Shown: piece by piece, positions 49,363 through 59,758 of the stretch
Layout of the letters: every line of letters starts with the position of its first letter
Position numbering within the stretch: the stretch's first letter is position 1
Assembly (NCBI RefSeq): GCF_020410765.1
Contig: NZ_CP084541.1
Span: forward strand, 1,111,001-1,175,000
Origin: Streptomyces marincola
GTDB lineage: Bacteria > Actinomycetota > Actinomycetes > Streptomycetales > Streptomycetaceae
Length of the DNA stretch: 64,000 nucleotides
Direction: 5' to 3'
Notes under the pieces: model-generated
What the model saw: the letters and a program-made list of their open reading frames with translations, nothing else
The model's database searches: none
What the model was told of the DNA's origin: nothing
Made by a program: the position numbers and the translations under genes

Positions 49363-49983
49363 ATGCGAGGCAAACGGTGGCAAACGGGCTTCGCCCTCTT
49401 CGGCGAGGTCGTCATCACCGGCGTGGTGGTGGCACTGCTCACCGTGCCGGTCGTCACGGCGCTTCCCGCGCTGGCGGCCGGCGCCGCCCACCTGCGGCGC
49501 CACCTCGGCGGCGACAGCGTGCGGATGGCGGATCTGCTGCGGGACTTCGGCGCGGCCTGCCGCACGCTGTGGCCGGCCGCGCTCGCCCTGAGCGCGGCGG
49601 CCCTGCTGCTGCTGTGGAACCTGTCGCTCGCCGAGGCCGCGGTGATCCCGGGCTCCGGCGGGCTGCTCGTGGTGATGTGGCTGCTGATCGCCGCGTGGGG
49701 CGTGCTGCTGCTGCGCACCGCGGCGGCGTGGCGGCCGGAGCGGCCGGCGGCCGGCACGGTGTCGGTCGCGGCCCGGCGGATGGGCGAGGACGTCTCGGGC
49801 TCCGTGCTGCTCGCGTTCGCGTGCGGGATGGCCGTGATGCTGGTGTGGATGCTGCTGCCGCTGGTCCTCGTGGCCGGCGGCCTGCTCGCGCTCGCCGCCC
49901 TCGCGGTCGAGCACCGCGCGGCGGTGCGCGCGGAGGAGTCCGAGGCGGCCGACGCGGGCGCGGGCGAGGCCGCGCGCGGCTGA
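49363..49983 (+). CDS. DUF624/YesL-like membrane protein
   Basis: 206 residues, four to five membrane segments. 'ITGVVVALLTVPVVTALPALAAGAAHLRRHLGG' and the repeat of such helices match YesL-type proteins, which sit in sugar-importer operons for plant polysaccharides in Bacillus and actinobacteria. Three bases after the permease, so certainly co-transcribed. Possible role as a transporter accessory or sensor; not proven. The C-terminal tail is Ala/Glu-rich. Confidence 0.75.
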   Translation: MRGKRWQTGFALFGEVVITGVVVALLTVPVVTALPALAAGAAHLRRHLGGDSVRMADLLRDFGAACRTLWPAALALSAAALLLLWNLSLAEAAVIPGSGGLLVVMWLLIAAWGVLLLRTAAAWRPERPAAGTVSVAARRMGEDVSGSVLLAFACGMAVMLVWMLLPLVLVAGGLLALAALAVEHRAAVRAEESEAADAGAGEAARG

Positions 49984-50019
49984 GCCCGTCCGCGCTTGCA
50001 GGACCGGGCCGGCGCCCGC

Positions 50020-50901
50020 TCAGCTCCCGTGCGCCATGAGGATGCGGCGCAGCTCGCGGGCGGCGCGCGGCGGCGACACGTCGCTGCGGTGCGCGATCGA
50101 GATCGTCCTGTGCAGACCCGGCGGTTCGAACGGGGTCGCGCGCAGGGCCGCGCGCTCGGCGACCATGCTGGGCACCACGGCCAGGCCGAGCCCCGCCTTG
50201 ACGAAGCCGAGCACCGCGTCCATCTCGCCGCCCTCGACGCTGAACGTCGGCTCGAACCCGGCGCCGTGGCACGCGGCGAGGGTCAGCTCCCGCAGGTCGT
50301 AGCCGTGGCGGAACATCACCAGCGGCCGGTCGCGCAGGTCGGCGATCGCGATGCGCTCCCCCGGCACGGGCGGCGGCAGCACGGGTGAGGAGATCACCAC
50401 CAGGTCCTCGCGCAGCAGTTCCTCGGTGGCCAGCGCGGGCGCCTGGCTCTGGAGCGGGGTGATGATCAGCGCCAGGTCGAGTTCGCCGGCGGCCAGGATG
50501 CGCACCAGGTCCTGCGAGCCGTCCTCGTGGACGAACAGCTCGACGCCCGGATAGCTGTCGCGGAACGTCCGCAGCACGCCGGGCACCAGGCTCGCGCACA
50601 GGCTGGGCGTCGCGCCCAGGCGCACCCGGCCGCGCCGCAGCTGGGCGACCTCCTGCACCTCGCGGCGCGCGGTCTCGGTGTCGGCGAGGATGCGGCGGGC
50701 CAGCGGCAGCAGCGCGGCCCCGGCGTCGGTCAGCGAGATGTGCCCGCGGGCCCGGTGGAACAGCTCGGCGCCCAGCTCGCGTTCCAGTGCGCGGATCTGC
50801 TGGGACAGCGAGGGCTGGGCGACGTGTTCGCGGCGCGCGGCCCGCGTGAAGTGGCGGGTCTCGGCGACGGCCGCGAAGTAGCGGAGCTGCTGCAACTGCA
50901 T
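50020..50901 (-). CDS. LysR-family transcriptional regulator
   Basis: 293 residues. N-terminal winged helix-turn-helix 'MQLQQLRYFAAVAETRHFTRAARREHVAQPSLSQQIRALERELGAELFHR' and a C-terminal periplasmic-binding-like effector domain ('GRVRLGATPSLCASLVPGVLRTFRDSYPGVELFVHEDGSQDLVRIL', 'GFVKAGLGLAVVPSMVA'). Divergent from sdhCAB, with a perfect inverted repeat immediately upstream of its own ATG, so it likely represses itself and controls sdh. Effector unknown. Confidence 0.93.
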   Translation of the reverse strand: MQLQQLRYFAAVAETRHFTRAARREHVAQPSLSQQIRALERELGAELFHRARGHISLTDAGAALLPLARRILADTETARREVQEVAQLRRGRVRLGATPSLCASLVPGVLRTFRDSYPGVELFVHEDGSQDLVRILAAGELDLALIITPLQSQAPALATEELLREDLVVISSPVLPPPVPGERIAIADLRDRPLVMFRHGYDLRELTLAACHGAGFEPTFSVEGGEMDAVLGFVKAGLGLAVVPSMVAERAALRATPFEPPGLHRTISIAHRSDVSPPRAARELRRILMAHGS

Positions 50902-50903
50902 AT

Positions 50904-50922
50904 CGATAGTCTACGACTATCG
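50904..50922. promoter_or_regulatory. LysR operator in the divergent LysR-sdhC region
   Basis: CGATAGTC-TAC-GACTATCG, a perfect 8-3-8 inverted repeat. It contains the LysR box T-N11-A (T50907, A50919) and starts 2 bases beyond the regulator's ATG. Confidence 0.75.
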
Positions 50923-50966
50923 GAATCAGCCATTCTATGTCTTGGACTGATGCCTTCCGGTCGGCC

Positions 50967-50972
50967 TACGGT
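50967..50972 (+). promoter_or_regulatory. sdhC: Leaderless-type -10 element of sdhC
   Basis: TACGGT, 7 bases (CGGATCC) before the ATG at 50980; TTGGAC at 50942 is a possible -35. The LysR repeat lies about 45 bases upstream, a position suited to activation. Confidence 0.5.
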
Positions 50973-50979
50973 CGGATCC

Positions 50980-51716
50980 ATGGCTCTGGCGACGCGCCCT
51001 GAACAGCGCGACAAGCAATCTCGCGAGACGCAGCGCCCCGCACGCCCCCGCACGGCGGTCGGGCGGCTGTGGCAGTCGACGATCGGCAAGAAGACGGTCA
51101 TGGCCGTCAGCGGTCTCTTCATGCTGCTGTATCTCATCGCGCACATGGCCGGGAACCTGAAGGTCTTCTTCGGCCCGGACGACATGAACAGCTACGCGCA
51201 CTGGCTGCGCACCCTCGGGGAGCCGGTGCTCCACCACGAGTGGGGGCTGTGGATCATGCGGGTCGGCCTGGTCGCCGCCGTGGTCGCGCACGGAGTCGCC
51301 GCCTACCAGCTCAGCCGCCGCGACATCGCGGCGCGCCCCGTCAAGTACGTGCACCGGCACCGGACGAGCTACGCCGCCCGCACCATGCGCTGGGGCGGCG
51401 TCATCCTGGCGCTGTTCATCGTCTGGCACATCCTGGACCTGACCACCGGCACGGTGAACCCGAACGGCGAGTACGGCCGCCCGTACGAGAACATCGTGGC
51501 CACGTTCAGCACGTGGTACGGCAACGTCATCTACTTCGTGGCGATGATCGCCGTCGGCCTGCACATCCGGCACGGCTTCTTCAGCGCGGCGCAGACCCTC
51601 GGCGCCGGCAGCCCGACCCGCGACCGCGCGCTGAAGGCCGCCGCGAACGGCCTCGCGCTGGTCCTCACCCTCGGCTTCCTGTCCGTACCCATCGGCGTGA
51701 TCATCGGAGTAGTGGA

Positions 51717-51720
<4 letters not shown>
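50980..51720 (+). CDS. sdhC: Succinate dehydrogenase cytochrome b subunit
   Basis: 246 residues, five membrane segments as in Bacillus/actinobacterial type single-anchor enzymes. Heme-ligand histidines are likely those in 'LLYLIAHMAGNLKVFFGPDDMNSYAHWLRTLGEPVLHHEWGLWIMRV', 'VVAHGVAAYQL', 'IVWHILDLTTG' and 'VGLHIRHGFFSAAQTLG'. It carries electrons between the quinone pool and SdhB. ATG chosen from the leaderless promoter; overlaps sdhA by 4 bases. Confidence 0.93.
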
Positions 51721-53671
<1,951 letters not shown>

Positions 53672-53675
<4 letters not shown>

Positions 53676-54415
53676 ACCTCACCCTGCGCATCTGGCGGCA
53701 GTCGGGCCCCGACACCGAGGGTTCCATGACCACCTACGAGGTCACCGGTGTCTCCCCCGACATGTCGTTCCTCGAAATGCTCGACACCCTCAACGAGGAC
53801 CTGATCCTCCGCGGCGAGGAGCCCGTGGCGTTCGACCACGACTGCCGCGAGGGCATCTGCGGCGCGTGCGGCATGGTCATCAACGGGGCGGCCCACGGCC
53901 CGGAGCGGACCACGACCTGCCAGCTCCACATGCGGCAGTTCAGCGACGGCGACGTCATCGACATCGAGCCCTGGCGGGCCGCCGCGTTCCCCGTGGTCAA
54001 GGACCTGGTCGTGGACCGGTCGGCCTTCGACCGCATCATCGGCGCGGGCGGCTACGTGACCGCCCCCACCGGCAGCGCCCCCGAGGCGCACGCGACGCCG
54101 GTGCCCAAGGCCGACGCGGACACGGCGTTCGAGCACGCCGAGTGCATCGGCTGCGGCGCGTGCGTGGCGGCCTGCCCCAACGGGTCGGCGATGCTGTTCA
54201 CCTCGGCCAAGGTGGTCCACCTCAACACGCTGCCGCAGGGCGGTCCCGAGCGGGAGAGCCGGGTGCTCGACATGGTCGGCACCATGGACGCCGAGGGCTT
54301 CGGCGGCTGCACCAACACGGGCGCGTGCACCACGGTCTGCCCCAAGGGCATCCCGCTGTCGTCCATCACCACCATGAACCGCGAGTACCTGCGCGCCGTG
54401 CGCAAGGGCGTCTGA
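53672..54415 (+). CDS. sdhB: Succinate dehydrogenase iron-sulfur subunit
   Basis: 247 residues from a GTG at 53672 overlapping sdhA. [2Fe-2S] ligands C58, C63, C66 in 'DCREGICGACGMVI' and C83 in 'TTTCQLH'. The [4Fe-4S] motif is 'ECIGCGACVAACPNGSA', and the third cluster uses 'GGCTNTGACTTVCPKGIPLSSI'. It passes electrons from SdhA to SdhC. Followed by a strong terminator. Confidence 0.97.
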
Positions 54416-54450
54416 CCCGCGGGACCGCGGAGCGGTCCTCCGGCGGAACG

Positions 54451-54482
54451 GGAAGCGGCCCTCCCGCCGGAGGGCCGCTTCC
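54451..54482. terminator. Bidirectional terminator between sdhB and pectate lyase
   Basis: Perfect 14-bp stem GGAAGCGGCCCTCC (54451-54464) and GGAGGGCCGCTTCC (54469-54482), loop CGCC, between convergent genes. Confidence 0.85.
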
Positions 54483-54488
54483 GTGTGC

Positions 54489-55538
54489 TCACAGCCCGAT
54501 CGTGCCGGTGCCCGCGCCGGCCGTGACCAGGGCCTTGACGTCCGCGGCCGGGTCGGGAGCGTAGTCGTAGTACGCCCCCGGGTCCTGCACCCGGCCGCCC
54601 GTGACCGGGTCGCCGGTCTCGCCCGTGAAGTGGTTGTCCCGCTCCACGATGTTGCCCTCGGGGCCCGAGTAGCTGTTGGTCATGGGCTCCTCGACGTCCT
54701 CGAAGTAGTTCGCCTCGATCCAGCAGCCCGAGTCGGCCTGGCAGGCCGGTCCCGTGTCGCTGTTGTCGAAGAAGTAGTTGTTGAAGATGTGCACCGGGTC
54801 GCCGAACCGCACCCGGGGATTGCGCTGCGGGGTGTCGTCGTACCAGTTGTGGTGGTACGTCACCTTCAGCCGGCCGGTGTCCTGGGCCTCGTTGTCGTCG
54901 TCGTGGCCGAGCAGCATGTTCTTGGTGTGGTCGTGCGTGTGGTTCCACGAGACGGTGATGTGGCTCGACCCGCGTTTGATGTCGATCAGCCCGTCGTACC
55001 CGTCGGCCAGGTCGTTGTGGTCGATCCAGATGTGGTGCGAGAACATCTGCACGTTGATCGAGTCGTCGCTAGCGTCCCGGAAGTTCAGGTTCCGGATGAT
55101 CACGTTGTGCACGGCGTCCGGCGGCGGCGAGGTGGCGTCCTCGTCGACGGGCAGGCCGATGTTCAGCCCGCCGCCCGTGATGCCGGAGTCGGCGCCGAGC
55201 CCGAGGACGGTGGTGTCGGAACTGACGTCGTACATGCCGTCCGGCAGCGTGATCATGCCGTCGACGAGGACCACGCGCGGTCCCTCGGCGCCGATCGCCT
55301 CGATGAACGAGGAGGCGTCCGAGACCGTGACCTGCGGCCCGCCGGCGCCGCCCGTGGTGCCGTTCTGCCCGAACGCGGACACGCCGGCGAACCCGGTGGG
55401 GGTCTCGGCGAGCACGGACGCCAGGGCGGCGGGGGCGGGGGCGGGCGCGGCGTGGCCGGCGGCCGGCCACGTCGCGGCGAGTCCCGCGCCCAGCGCGAGC
55501 GCGGCCAGCGCCGCGGTCGTCCTCCTGCGCAGCTTCAT
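54489..55538 (-). CDS. Secreted pectate lyase, PL1 family (third of tandem)
   Basis: 349 residues. Sec signal 'MKLRRRTTAALAALALGAGLAATWPAAGHAAPAP'. Right-handed beta-helix PL1 marks: 'FAGVSAFGQNGTTGGAGG', 'INVQMFSHHIWIDHNDLADGYDGLIDIKRGSSHITVSWN' with calcium-binding acidic residues and the WIDH block, and the catalytic Arg region 'TPQRNPRVRFGDPVHIFNNYF'. Cuts polygalacturonate by beta-elimination outside the cell, needing calcium. Two Cys in 'TGPACQADSGCW' may form a disulfide. Begins 36 bases after the upstream lyase with GGAGAAG before the ATG. Confidence 0.93.
   Translation of the reverse strand: MKLRRRTTAALAALALGAGLAATWPAAGHAAPAPAPAALASVLAETPTGFAGVSAFGQNGTTGGAGGPQVTVSDASSFIEAIGAEGPRVVLVDGMITLPDGMYDVSSDTTVLGLGADSGITGGGLNIGLPVDEDATSPPPDAVHNVIIRNLNFRDASDDSINVQMFSHHIWIDHNDLADGYDGLIDIKRGSSHITVSWNHTHDHTKNMLLGHDDDNEAQDTGRLKVTYHHNWYDDTPQRNPRVRFGDPVHIFNNYFFDNSDTGPACQADSGCWIEANYFEDVEEPMTNSYSGPEGNIVERDNHFTGETGDPVTGGRVQDPGAYYDYAPDPAADVKALVTAGAGTGTIGL
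55011..55059. repeat. 49-bp repeat shared by lyases 1 and 3 (copy A)
   Basis: Identical by eye to 57095-57143. Encodes the 'FSHHIWIDHND' region. Confidence 0.75.
55094..55175. repeat. 82-bp near-identical repeat in lyases 1 and 3 (copy A)
   Basis: One mismatch by eye against 57178-57259. Covers the segment encoding 'NIGLPVDEDATSPPPDAVHN'. Much closer than the flanking gene sequence, which points to recent duplication or gene conversion. Confidence 0.75.
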
Positions 55539-55574
55539 GTCTTCTCCAGAGGTGTGGGGGGTGCGGCGGGTGCT

Positions 55575-56570
55575 TCAGGCCACGCGGCCGACTCCGGCGC
55601 CCGCCGGCACGGTCCTGGGCAGGTCGCGCGGGTCGTCCAGCGTGTAGGAGTAGTAGGTGCGCGGCTCGACGACCGTGCCCAGCGTCTCCGGGGTGCCTGA
55701 GGCGACGTAGACGTTGTTCCGTTCCACGACGCGGCCGGGGCCGCTCTCGTCGTAGCCGGAGTAGATGGGGTGCGGCACGTTCTCGAACCAGTTGCCCTCC
55801 ACCAGCACTCCGGCGTTCTCGGTGGAGGCGACGCCGTAGAGCGCGTTGTCCCGGTAGTAGTTGTTCCAGACGTGCACCGGCTCGGCGAAACGCACCCGCG
55901 GGTGCCGCTGGTCCGTTCCGTCGAAGAAGTTGTGGTGGAAGGAGACCCGCAGCTTCCCGGTGTCCTGGCTCCCGTTGGCGTCGGAGTGGCCGATCAGCAT
56001 CGTCTTGCTGTGCCCGTGGAAGTGGTTCCACGACACGGTCACGTAGTCGGCGCCCCGCACGATGTCGATGAGGCCGTCCTGGCCCCCGGTGAACTCGCAG
56101 TGGTCGATCCAGATGTGGTGCGAGTCCTGCTGGATGCTGAGGGCGTCGTCCTCGGCCCCGGTGAAGCGCAGGTTGCGGATGATGACGTTCTGCCTGCGGT
56201 ACATGTCGAGTCCGCCGCCGGTGATCTCGGCGTCGGGGCCGAGGCCGATGATCGTCTTGTCCGAGCGCACGCCCTGCTTGCTGGTGATCTCCATGGTGCC
56301 CCGCACCTGGATCACGTAGGGCTCGTTGCGGTCGCAGTAGTCGAGGAACGTGTCCGCGTCCGTCACGGTGACCACCGCGCCGCCGGCGCCGCCCGTGGTG
56401 CCGTTCCGGCCGAGCGCGGACACGCCGGCGAACCCGTCGGCCGTCGCGAGCGCGCCCGGCACCGCGTGCCGCGCCGCCGCCCGGGCGGGCGCGGCCAGGG
56501 CCAGCGCGGCGGCCGTGGCCGCCGTGCCCGCGAGCAGGCCCCTGCGGGTGACGTCCCTGCCGCGCGTCAT
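55575..56570 (-). CDS. Secreted pectate lyase, PL1 family, Tat signal (second of tandem)
   Basis: 331 residues. N-terminus 'MTRGRDVTRRGLLAGTAATAAALALAAPARA' is a Tat-type signal (RRGLL), unlike its neighbours. PL1 core: 'FAGVSALGRNGTTGGAGGAVVTVTDADTFLDYCDRNEPYVIQVRGTMEI', 'SIQQDSHHIWIDHCEFTGGQDGLIDIVRGADYVTVSWNHFHGHSKTMLIGHSDAN', 'TDQRHPRVRFAEPVHVWNNYY'. Less similar to the other two than they are to each other. ATG overlaps the preceding stop by 4 bases. Confidence 0.93.
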   Translation of the reverse strand: MTRGRDVTRRGLLAGTAATAAALALAAPARAAARHAVPGALATADGFAGVSALGRNGTTGGAGGAVVTVTDADTFLDYCDRNEPYVIQVRGTMEITSKQGVRSDKTIIGLGPDAEITGGGLDMYRRQNVIIRNLRFTGAEDDALSIQQDSHHIWIDHCEFTGGQDGLIDIVRGADYVTVSWNHFHGHSKTMLIGHSDANGSQDTGKLRVSFHHNFFDGTDQRHPRVRFAEPVHVWNNYYRDNALYGVASTENAGVLVEGNWFENVPHPIYSGYDESGPGRVVERNNVYVASGTPETLGTVVEPRTYYSYTLDDPRDLPRTVPAGAGVGRVA

Positions 56571-57670
56571 GCCGCACCTCCGTCGACGCGCCCGGCTCCG
56601 GCCCCCGCGGGCACCGACTGCGGAACGCCCGCCACCGGGTCGAGCGTGTAGGCGTAGTACGTGCGGGGCTCGACGACCGAACCGCGCGTCTCGATCTCGT
56701 GGTTGCAGTCGACGAGGACGTTGTCCCGTTCGACCATGCGGCCGAGGTCGCCGCTGAAGTCGACGCGGCCCGGGTTGTTGACGCTGTGGAACCAGTTCCC
56801 CTCAAGCACCACGCCCGCGTCCATGGCGGACACCACGCCGTAGCTGTTGTCGTCGTAGTAGTTGTTGTAGACGTGCACCGTCTCGCCGAAGCGCACCCGC
56901 GGGTTGCGCTGGTCGGAGGCGTCGAACCAGTTGTGGTGGTACGTCACGCGCAGCCGGCCGTCGTCCTGGGCGGCGTTGTCGTCGTCGTGCCCGAGGAGCA
57001 GGGTCTTGTCGTGGTCGTGGAAGTGGTTCCACGACACGGTGACGTAGTCGGAGCCGCGCTTGATGTCCACCGCGCCGTCGTCGCCGTTGGAGAAGTCGTT
57101 GTGGTCGATCCAGATGTGGTGCGAGAACATCTGCACGTTGATCAGGTCGTCCGTGGCCCCGGAGAGCGACAGGTTGCGGATGATGACGTTGTGCACGGCG
57201 TCCGGCGGCGGCGAGGTGGCGTCCTCGTCGACGGGCAGGCCGATGTTCAGCCCGCCGCCGGTGAGCGCCGCGTCGTCCCCGAGCCCGACGATCGTCTTGT
57301 CCGAGGCCACGTCGTGCATGCCGTCGCTGTCGCCCGTGGGCAGCGCGATGGTGCCCTCGACCCGCACGACCAGCGGCTCGGGCCGCGCGATGAAGTCGAG
57401 GAACTGCGCGGTCGTCGTGGCGGTGACCACCGCGCCGCCGGCGCCGCCCGTGGTGCCGTTCTGCCCGAGCGCCGCGACGGACGCGAAGCCGTCCGCGACC
57501 GCGGCGTACGGCGCGGCCGGTGCGGGGGCCGCGAAGGCCGCCGCCGGCGCTGCCGGCAGCAGGGCCGCCGGCAGCAGCGCGGCGGGCAGCACCACCGCCG
57601 CCCGGCCGACCCGCCGTGCGCGCGGGCCGCCCCGCCTCCTGTTGTCGTGCCCGTTCCCGGATAAGTGCAC
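56567..57670 (-). CDS. Secreted pectate lyase, PL1 family, with TTA codon (first of tandem)
   Basis: 367 residues from a GTG at 57670 with AGGTGG about 6 bases upstream. Codon 3 is TTA (complement 57662-57664), so translation may require bldA tRNA. Basic N-region and long hydrophobic stretch form a signal peptide. PL1 core: 'FASVAALGQNGTTGGAGGAVV', 'INVQMFSHHIWIDHNDFSNGDDGAVDIKRGSDYVTVSWNHFHDHDKTLLLGHDDDN', 'SDQRNPRVRFGETVHVYNNYY'. First gene of the three-lyase operon, controlled by two operator palindromes upstream. Confidence 0.93.
   Translation of the reverse strand: MHLSGNGHDNRRRGGPRARRVGRAAVVLPAALLPAALLPAAPAAAFAAPAPAAPYAAVADGFASVAALGQNGTTGGAGGAVVTATTTAQFLDFIARPEPLVVRVEGTIALPTGDSDGMHDVASDKTIVGLGDDAALTGGGLNIGLPVDEDATSPPPDAVHNVIIRNLSLSGATDDLINVQMFSHHIWIDHNDFSNGDDGAVDIKRGSDYVTVSWNHFHDHDKTLLLGHDDDNAAQDDGRLRVTYHHNWFDASDQRNPRVRFGETVHVYNNYYDDNSYGVVSAMDAGVVLEGNWFHSVNNPGRVDFSGDLGRMVERDNVLVDCNHEIETRGSVVEPRTYYAYTLDPVAGVPQSVPAGAGAGRVDGGAA
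57095..57143. repeat. 49-bp repeat shared by lyases 1 and 3 (copy B)
   Basis: Partner of 55011-55059 in the first lyase gene. Confidence 0.75.
57178..57259. repeat. 82-bp near-identical repeat in lyases 1 and 3 (copy B)
   Basis: Partner of 55094-55175. Confidence 0.75.
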
Positions 57671-57798
57671 GGTGCCACCTCTTCCTCGCCCCCTCGGGCG
57701 GGCACGCCCGGGGTGCGGCTCACGACTGGTGGAAGGCCCGGCGGAACGCGCGCGCCGGTGCCGTGAAGTCGCTTGCCCGGGGGTCGTCCCCACCCCGG

Positions 57799-57810
57799 AC
57801 AAGCGCTTAC
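57799..57810. promoter_or_regulatory. Operator palindrome 1 of the lyase operon
   Basis: ACAAGCGCTTAC, core AAGCGCTT. Centre lies 22 bp (two helical turns) from palindrome 2. Confidence 0.6.
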
Positions 57811-57820
57811 TACCGGGAAA

Positions 57821-57832
57821 GTAAGCGCTTAC
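57821..57832. promoter_or_regulatory. Operator palindrome 2 of the lyase operon
   Basis: GTAAGCGCTTAC, perfect 12-bp dyad with central CpG, about 150 bases before the GTG at 57670. Also lies between this operon and hisF. Confidence 0.65.
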
Positions 57833-57891
57833 CGCGAACATGTCAACAGCCGCGGCGCCGCCCGGTCGTGCCGGGCAGCGTCCCGCGCGGC

Positions 57892-58662
57892 TCAGCGCAC
57901 CGGGAGACCGGCCTCGCGCAGACCGGACTTGACCTCGGGGATGCGCAGGTCACCGAAGTGGAAGACCGAGGCGGCGAGCACGGCGTCCGCGCCCGCGCCG
58001 ACGGCCGGCGGGAAGTGCTCCCTGCGGCCCGCGCCGCCCGAGGCGATCACCGGCACGGTCACGTGCTCGCGGACGGCGGCGATCATCTCCGTGTCGTAGC
58101 CGTCCTTCGTGCCGTCGGCGTCCATCGAGTTCAGCAGTATCTCGCCCGCGCCCAGCTCCGAGGCCCGGTGCGCCCACTCCACCGCGTCGATCCCGGTCCC
58201 CCGCCGGCCGCCGTGCGTGGTGACCTCGAACCCCGAGGGCGTGCTCGTGCCCTCCGGGCAGCGCCGCGCGTCCACCGAGAGGACGAGCACCTGGCGGCCG
58301 AACCGTTCCGCGATCTCCCGGATGAGGTCGGGCCGCGCGATGGCGGCGGTGTTCACGCCGACCTTGTCGGCACCCGCCCGCAGCAGCCGGTCGACGTCGT
58401 CGGCGGTGCGGACGCCCCCGCCCACCGTGAGCGGGATGAACACCTGCTCCGCGGTCCTGCGCACCACGTCGTAGGTCGTCTCCCGGTTCGCCGACGACGC
58501 CGTGATGTCGAGGAACGTCAGCTCGTCCGCGCCCTCGGCGCCGTAGACCTGCGCCATCTCGACCGGGTCGCCCGCGTCCCGCAGGTTCTTGAAGTTGACC
58601 CCCTTGACCACCCGGCCGCCGTCCACGTCCAGGCAGGGGATGACTCGTACGGCCAGCGTCAC
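57892..58662 (-). CDS. hisF: Imidazole glycerol phosphate synthase subunit HisF
   Basis: 256 residues. Cyclase that uses ammonia from HisH to make IGP and AICAR. Catalytic Asp residues in 'RVIPCLDVDGGRVVKGVNF' and 'LNSMDADGTKDGYD'; 'ELTFLDITASSANRETTYDVVRRTAEQVFIPLTVGGGVRTADDVDRLLRAGADKVGVNTAA' and 'VIASGGAGRREHF' are intact. GTG/ATG start at 58662 overlaps ridA by 4 bases. Last gene of the his operon. Confidence 0.97.
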   Translation of the reverse strand: MTLAVRVIPCLDVDGGRVVKGVNFKNLRDAGDPVEMAQVYGAEGADELTFLDITASSANRETTYDVVRRTAEQVFIPLTVGGGVRTADDVDRLLRAGADKVGVNTAAIARPDLIREIAERFGRQVLVLSVDARRCPEGTSTPSGFEVTTHGGRRGTGIDAVEWAHRASELGAGEILLNSMDADGTKDGYDTEMIAAVREHVTVPVIASGGAGRREHFPPAVGAGADAVLAASVFHFGDLRIPEVKSGLREAGLPVR

Positions 58663-59042
58663 GTCGCGGCTCCTCGGTACGCTTCCAGTTCCACTTCCAC
58701 CAGCACCCCCGGCTCGGCGAAGCCCGAGACCACCACGAGGGTGACCGCGGGCCCGGTCGCGCCGAGCAGCTCACGGTGCGCCCGCGCCACGTCCTCGGCG
58801 TCGCGGCCGTGCACGAGGTACAGGCGGGTGCGGACCACGGACGCGGCGTCGAGCCCGAACGCGCCCAGCGCGGACAGCGCCGCACCGAGCGCGGAGGCGG
58901 CCTGCTCGTAGGGGTCGCCCTCGGCCGCCGCCCCCTGCGGCGCGGTGCCGGCGACCAGCACCAGGTCGCCGGCCGCCACCGCGCGCGCGGAACCGAGGCT
59001 CTCCTGCCAGGGCGTCCCGCCCCGCACCCGCTCGATCGTCAT
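58659..59042 (-). CDS. RidA-family protein
   Basis: 127 residues from the ATG at 59042. YjgF/YER057c/UK114 fold: 'TPWQESLGSARAVAAGDLVLVAGTAPQ', 'YEQAASALGAALSALGAFGLDAASVVRTRLYLVHGRDAEDVARAHRELLG', ending 'AEPGVLVEVELEAYRG', with the conserved Arg and Glu of imine deaminases. Probably removes reactive imine/enamine by-products. Inside the his operon by 4-base overlaps on both sides. Confidence 0.92.
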   Translation of the reverse strand: MTIERVRGGTPWQESLGSARAVAAGDLVLVAGTAPQGAAAEGDPYEQAASALGAALSALGAFGLDAASVVRTRLYLVHGRDAEDVARAHRELLGATGPAVTLVVVSGFAEPGVLVEVELEAYRGAAT

Positions 59043-59758
59043 ACCGACACAGCCTCCAGCGCCTCTTCCAGAGTGAACGCCCCCGCGTACAGCGCCTTCC
59101 CGACGATGGCGCCCTCGACGCCCTCGGGCACCAGGCCGGCCAGGGCCCGCAGGTCCGCGAGCGAGGAGACGCCGCCCGAGGCGACGACCGGGCGGTCGGT
59201 GGCGGCGCACACGTTCCGCAGCAGGTCCAGGTTGGGGCCCTGGAGGGTGCCGTCCTTGTTGATGTCGGTGACGACGTAGCGCGCGCAGCCCTCGCGGTCC
59301 AGCCGCGCCAGCGTCTCGTACAGGTCCCCGCCGTCCCGCGTCCAGCCCCGGCCGCGCAGGGTCGTGCCGCGCACGTCGAGGCCGACGGCGATGCGGTCGC
59401 CGTACTCGGCGATGACGCCCGCCACCCACTCGGGGGACTCAAGGGCCGCGGTCCCCAGGTTGACGCGGGTGCAGCCGGTGGCGAGCGCGGCCCGCAGCGA
59501 GGCGTCGTCGCGAATGCCGCCGGACAGCTCCACCTTGATGTCCATGGCCCGCACGACCTCGGCGATCCGCTCGCGGTTGTCCCCGGTGCCGAACGCCGCG
59601 TCGAGGTCGACCAGGTGCAGCCAGGGCGCCCCGGCCCGCTGCCAGGCGAGGGCGGCGGCCAGCGGGTCGCCGTAGGAGGTCTCGGTGCCGGACTCGCCGT
59701 GCACCAGGCGCACCGCCTGTCCGTCACGGACATCGACGGCGGGAAGCAGTTCGAGCAT
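59039..59758 (-). CDS. priA: Bifunctional PriA (HisA/TrpF isomerase)
   Basis: 239 residues. Isomerises ProFAR in histidine synthesis and, in actinomycetes, PRA in tryptophan synthesis. 'MLELLPAVDVRDGQAVRLVHGESGTETSYGDPLAAALAWQRAGAPWLHLVDLDAAFGTGDN' holds catalytic Asp11 (within DVRDG); 'DINKDGTLQGPNLDLLRNV' has the second catalytic Asp. 'RGWTRDGGDLYETLARLD' is the loop with the Arg/Trp used for dual specificity. Absence of trpF near the trp genes fits. Its ATG shares one base with the hisH stop. Confidence 0.96.
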   Translation of the reverse strand: MLELLPAVDVRDGQAVRLVHGESGTETSYGDPLAAALAWQRAGAPWLHLVDLDAAFGTGDNRERIAEVVRAMDIKVELSGGIRDDASLRAALATGCTRVNLGTAALESPEWVAGVIAEYGDRIAVGLDVRGTTLRGRGWTRDGGDLYETLARLDREGCARYVVTDINKDGTLQGPNLDLLRNVCAATDRPVVASGGVSSLADLRALAGLVPEGVEGAIVGKALYAGAFTLEEALEAVSV

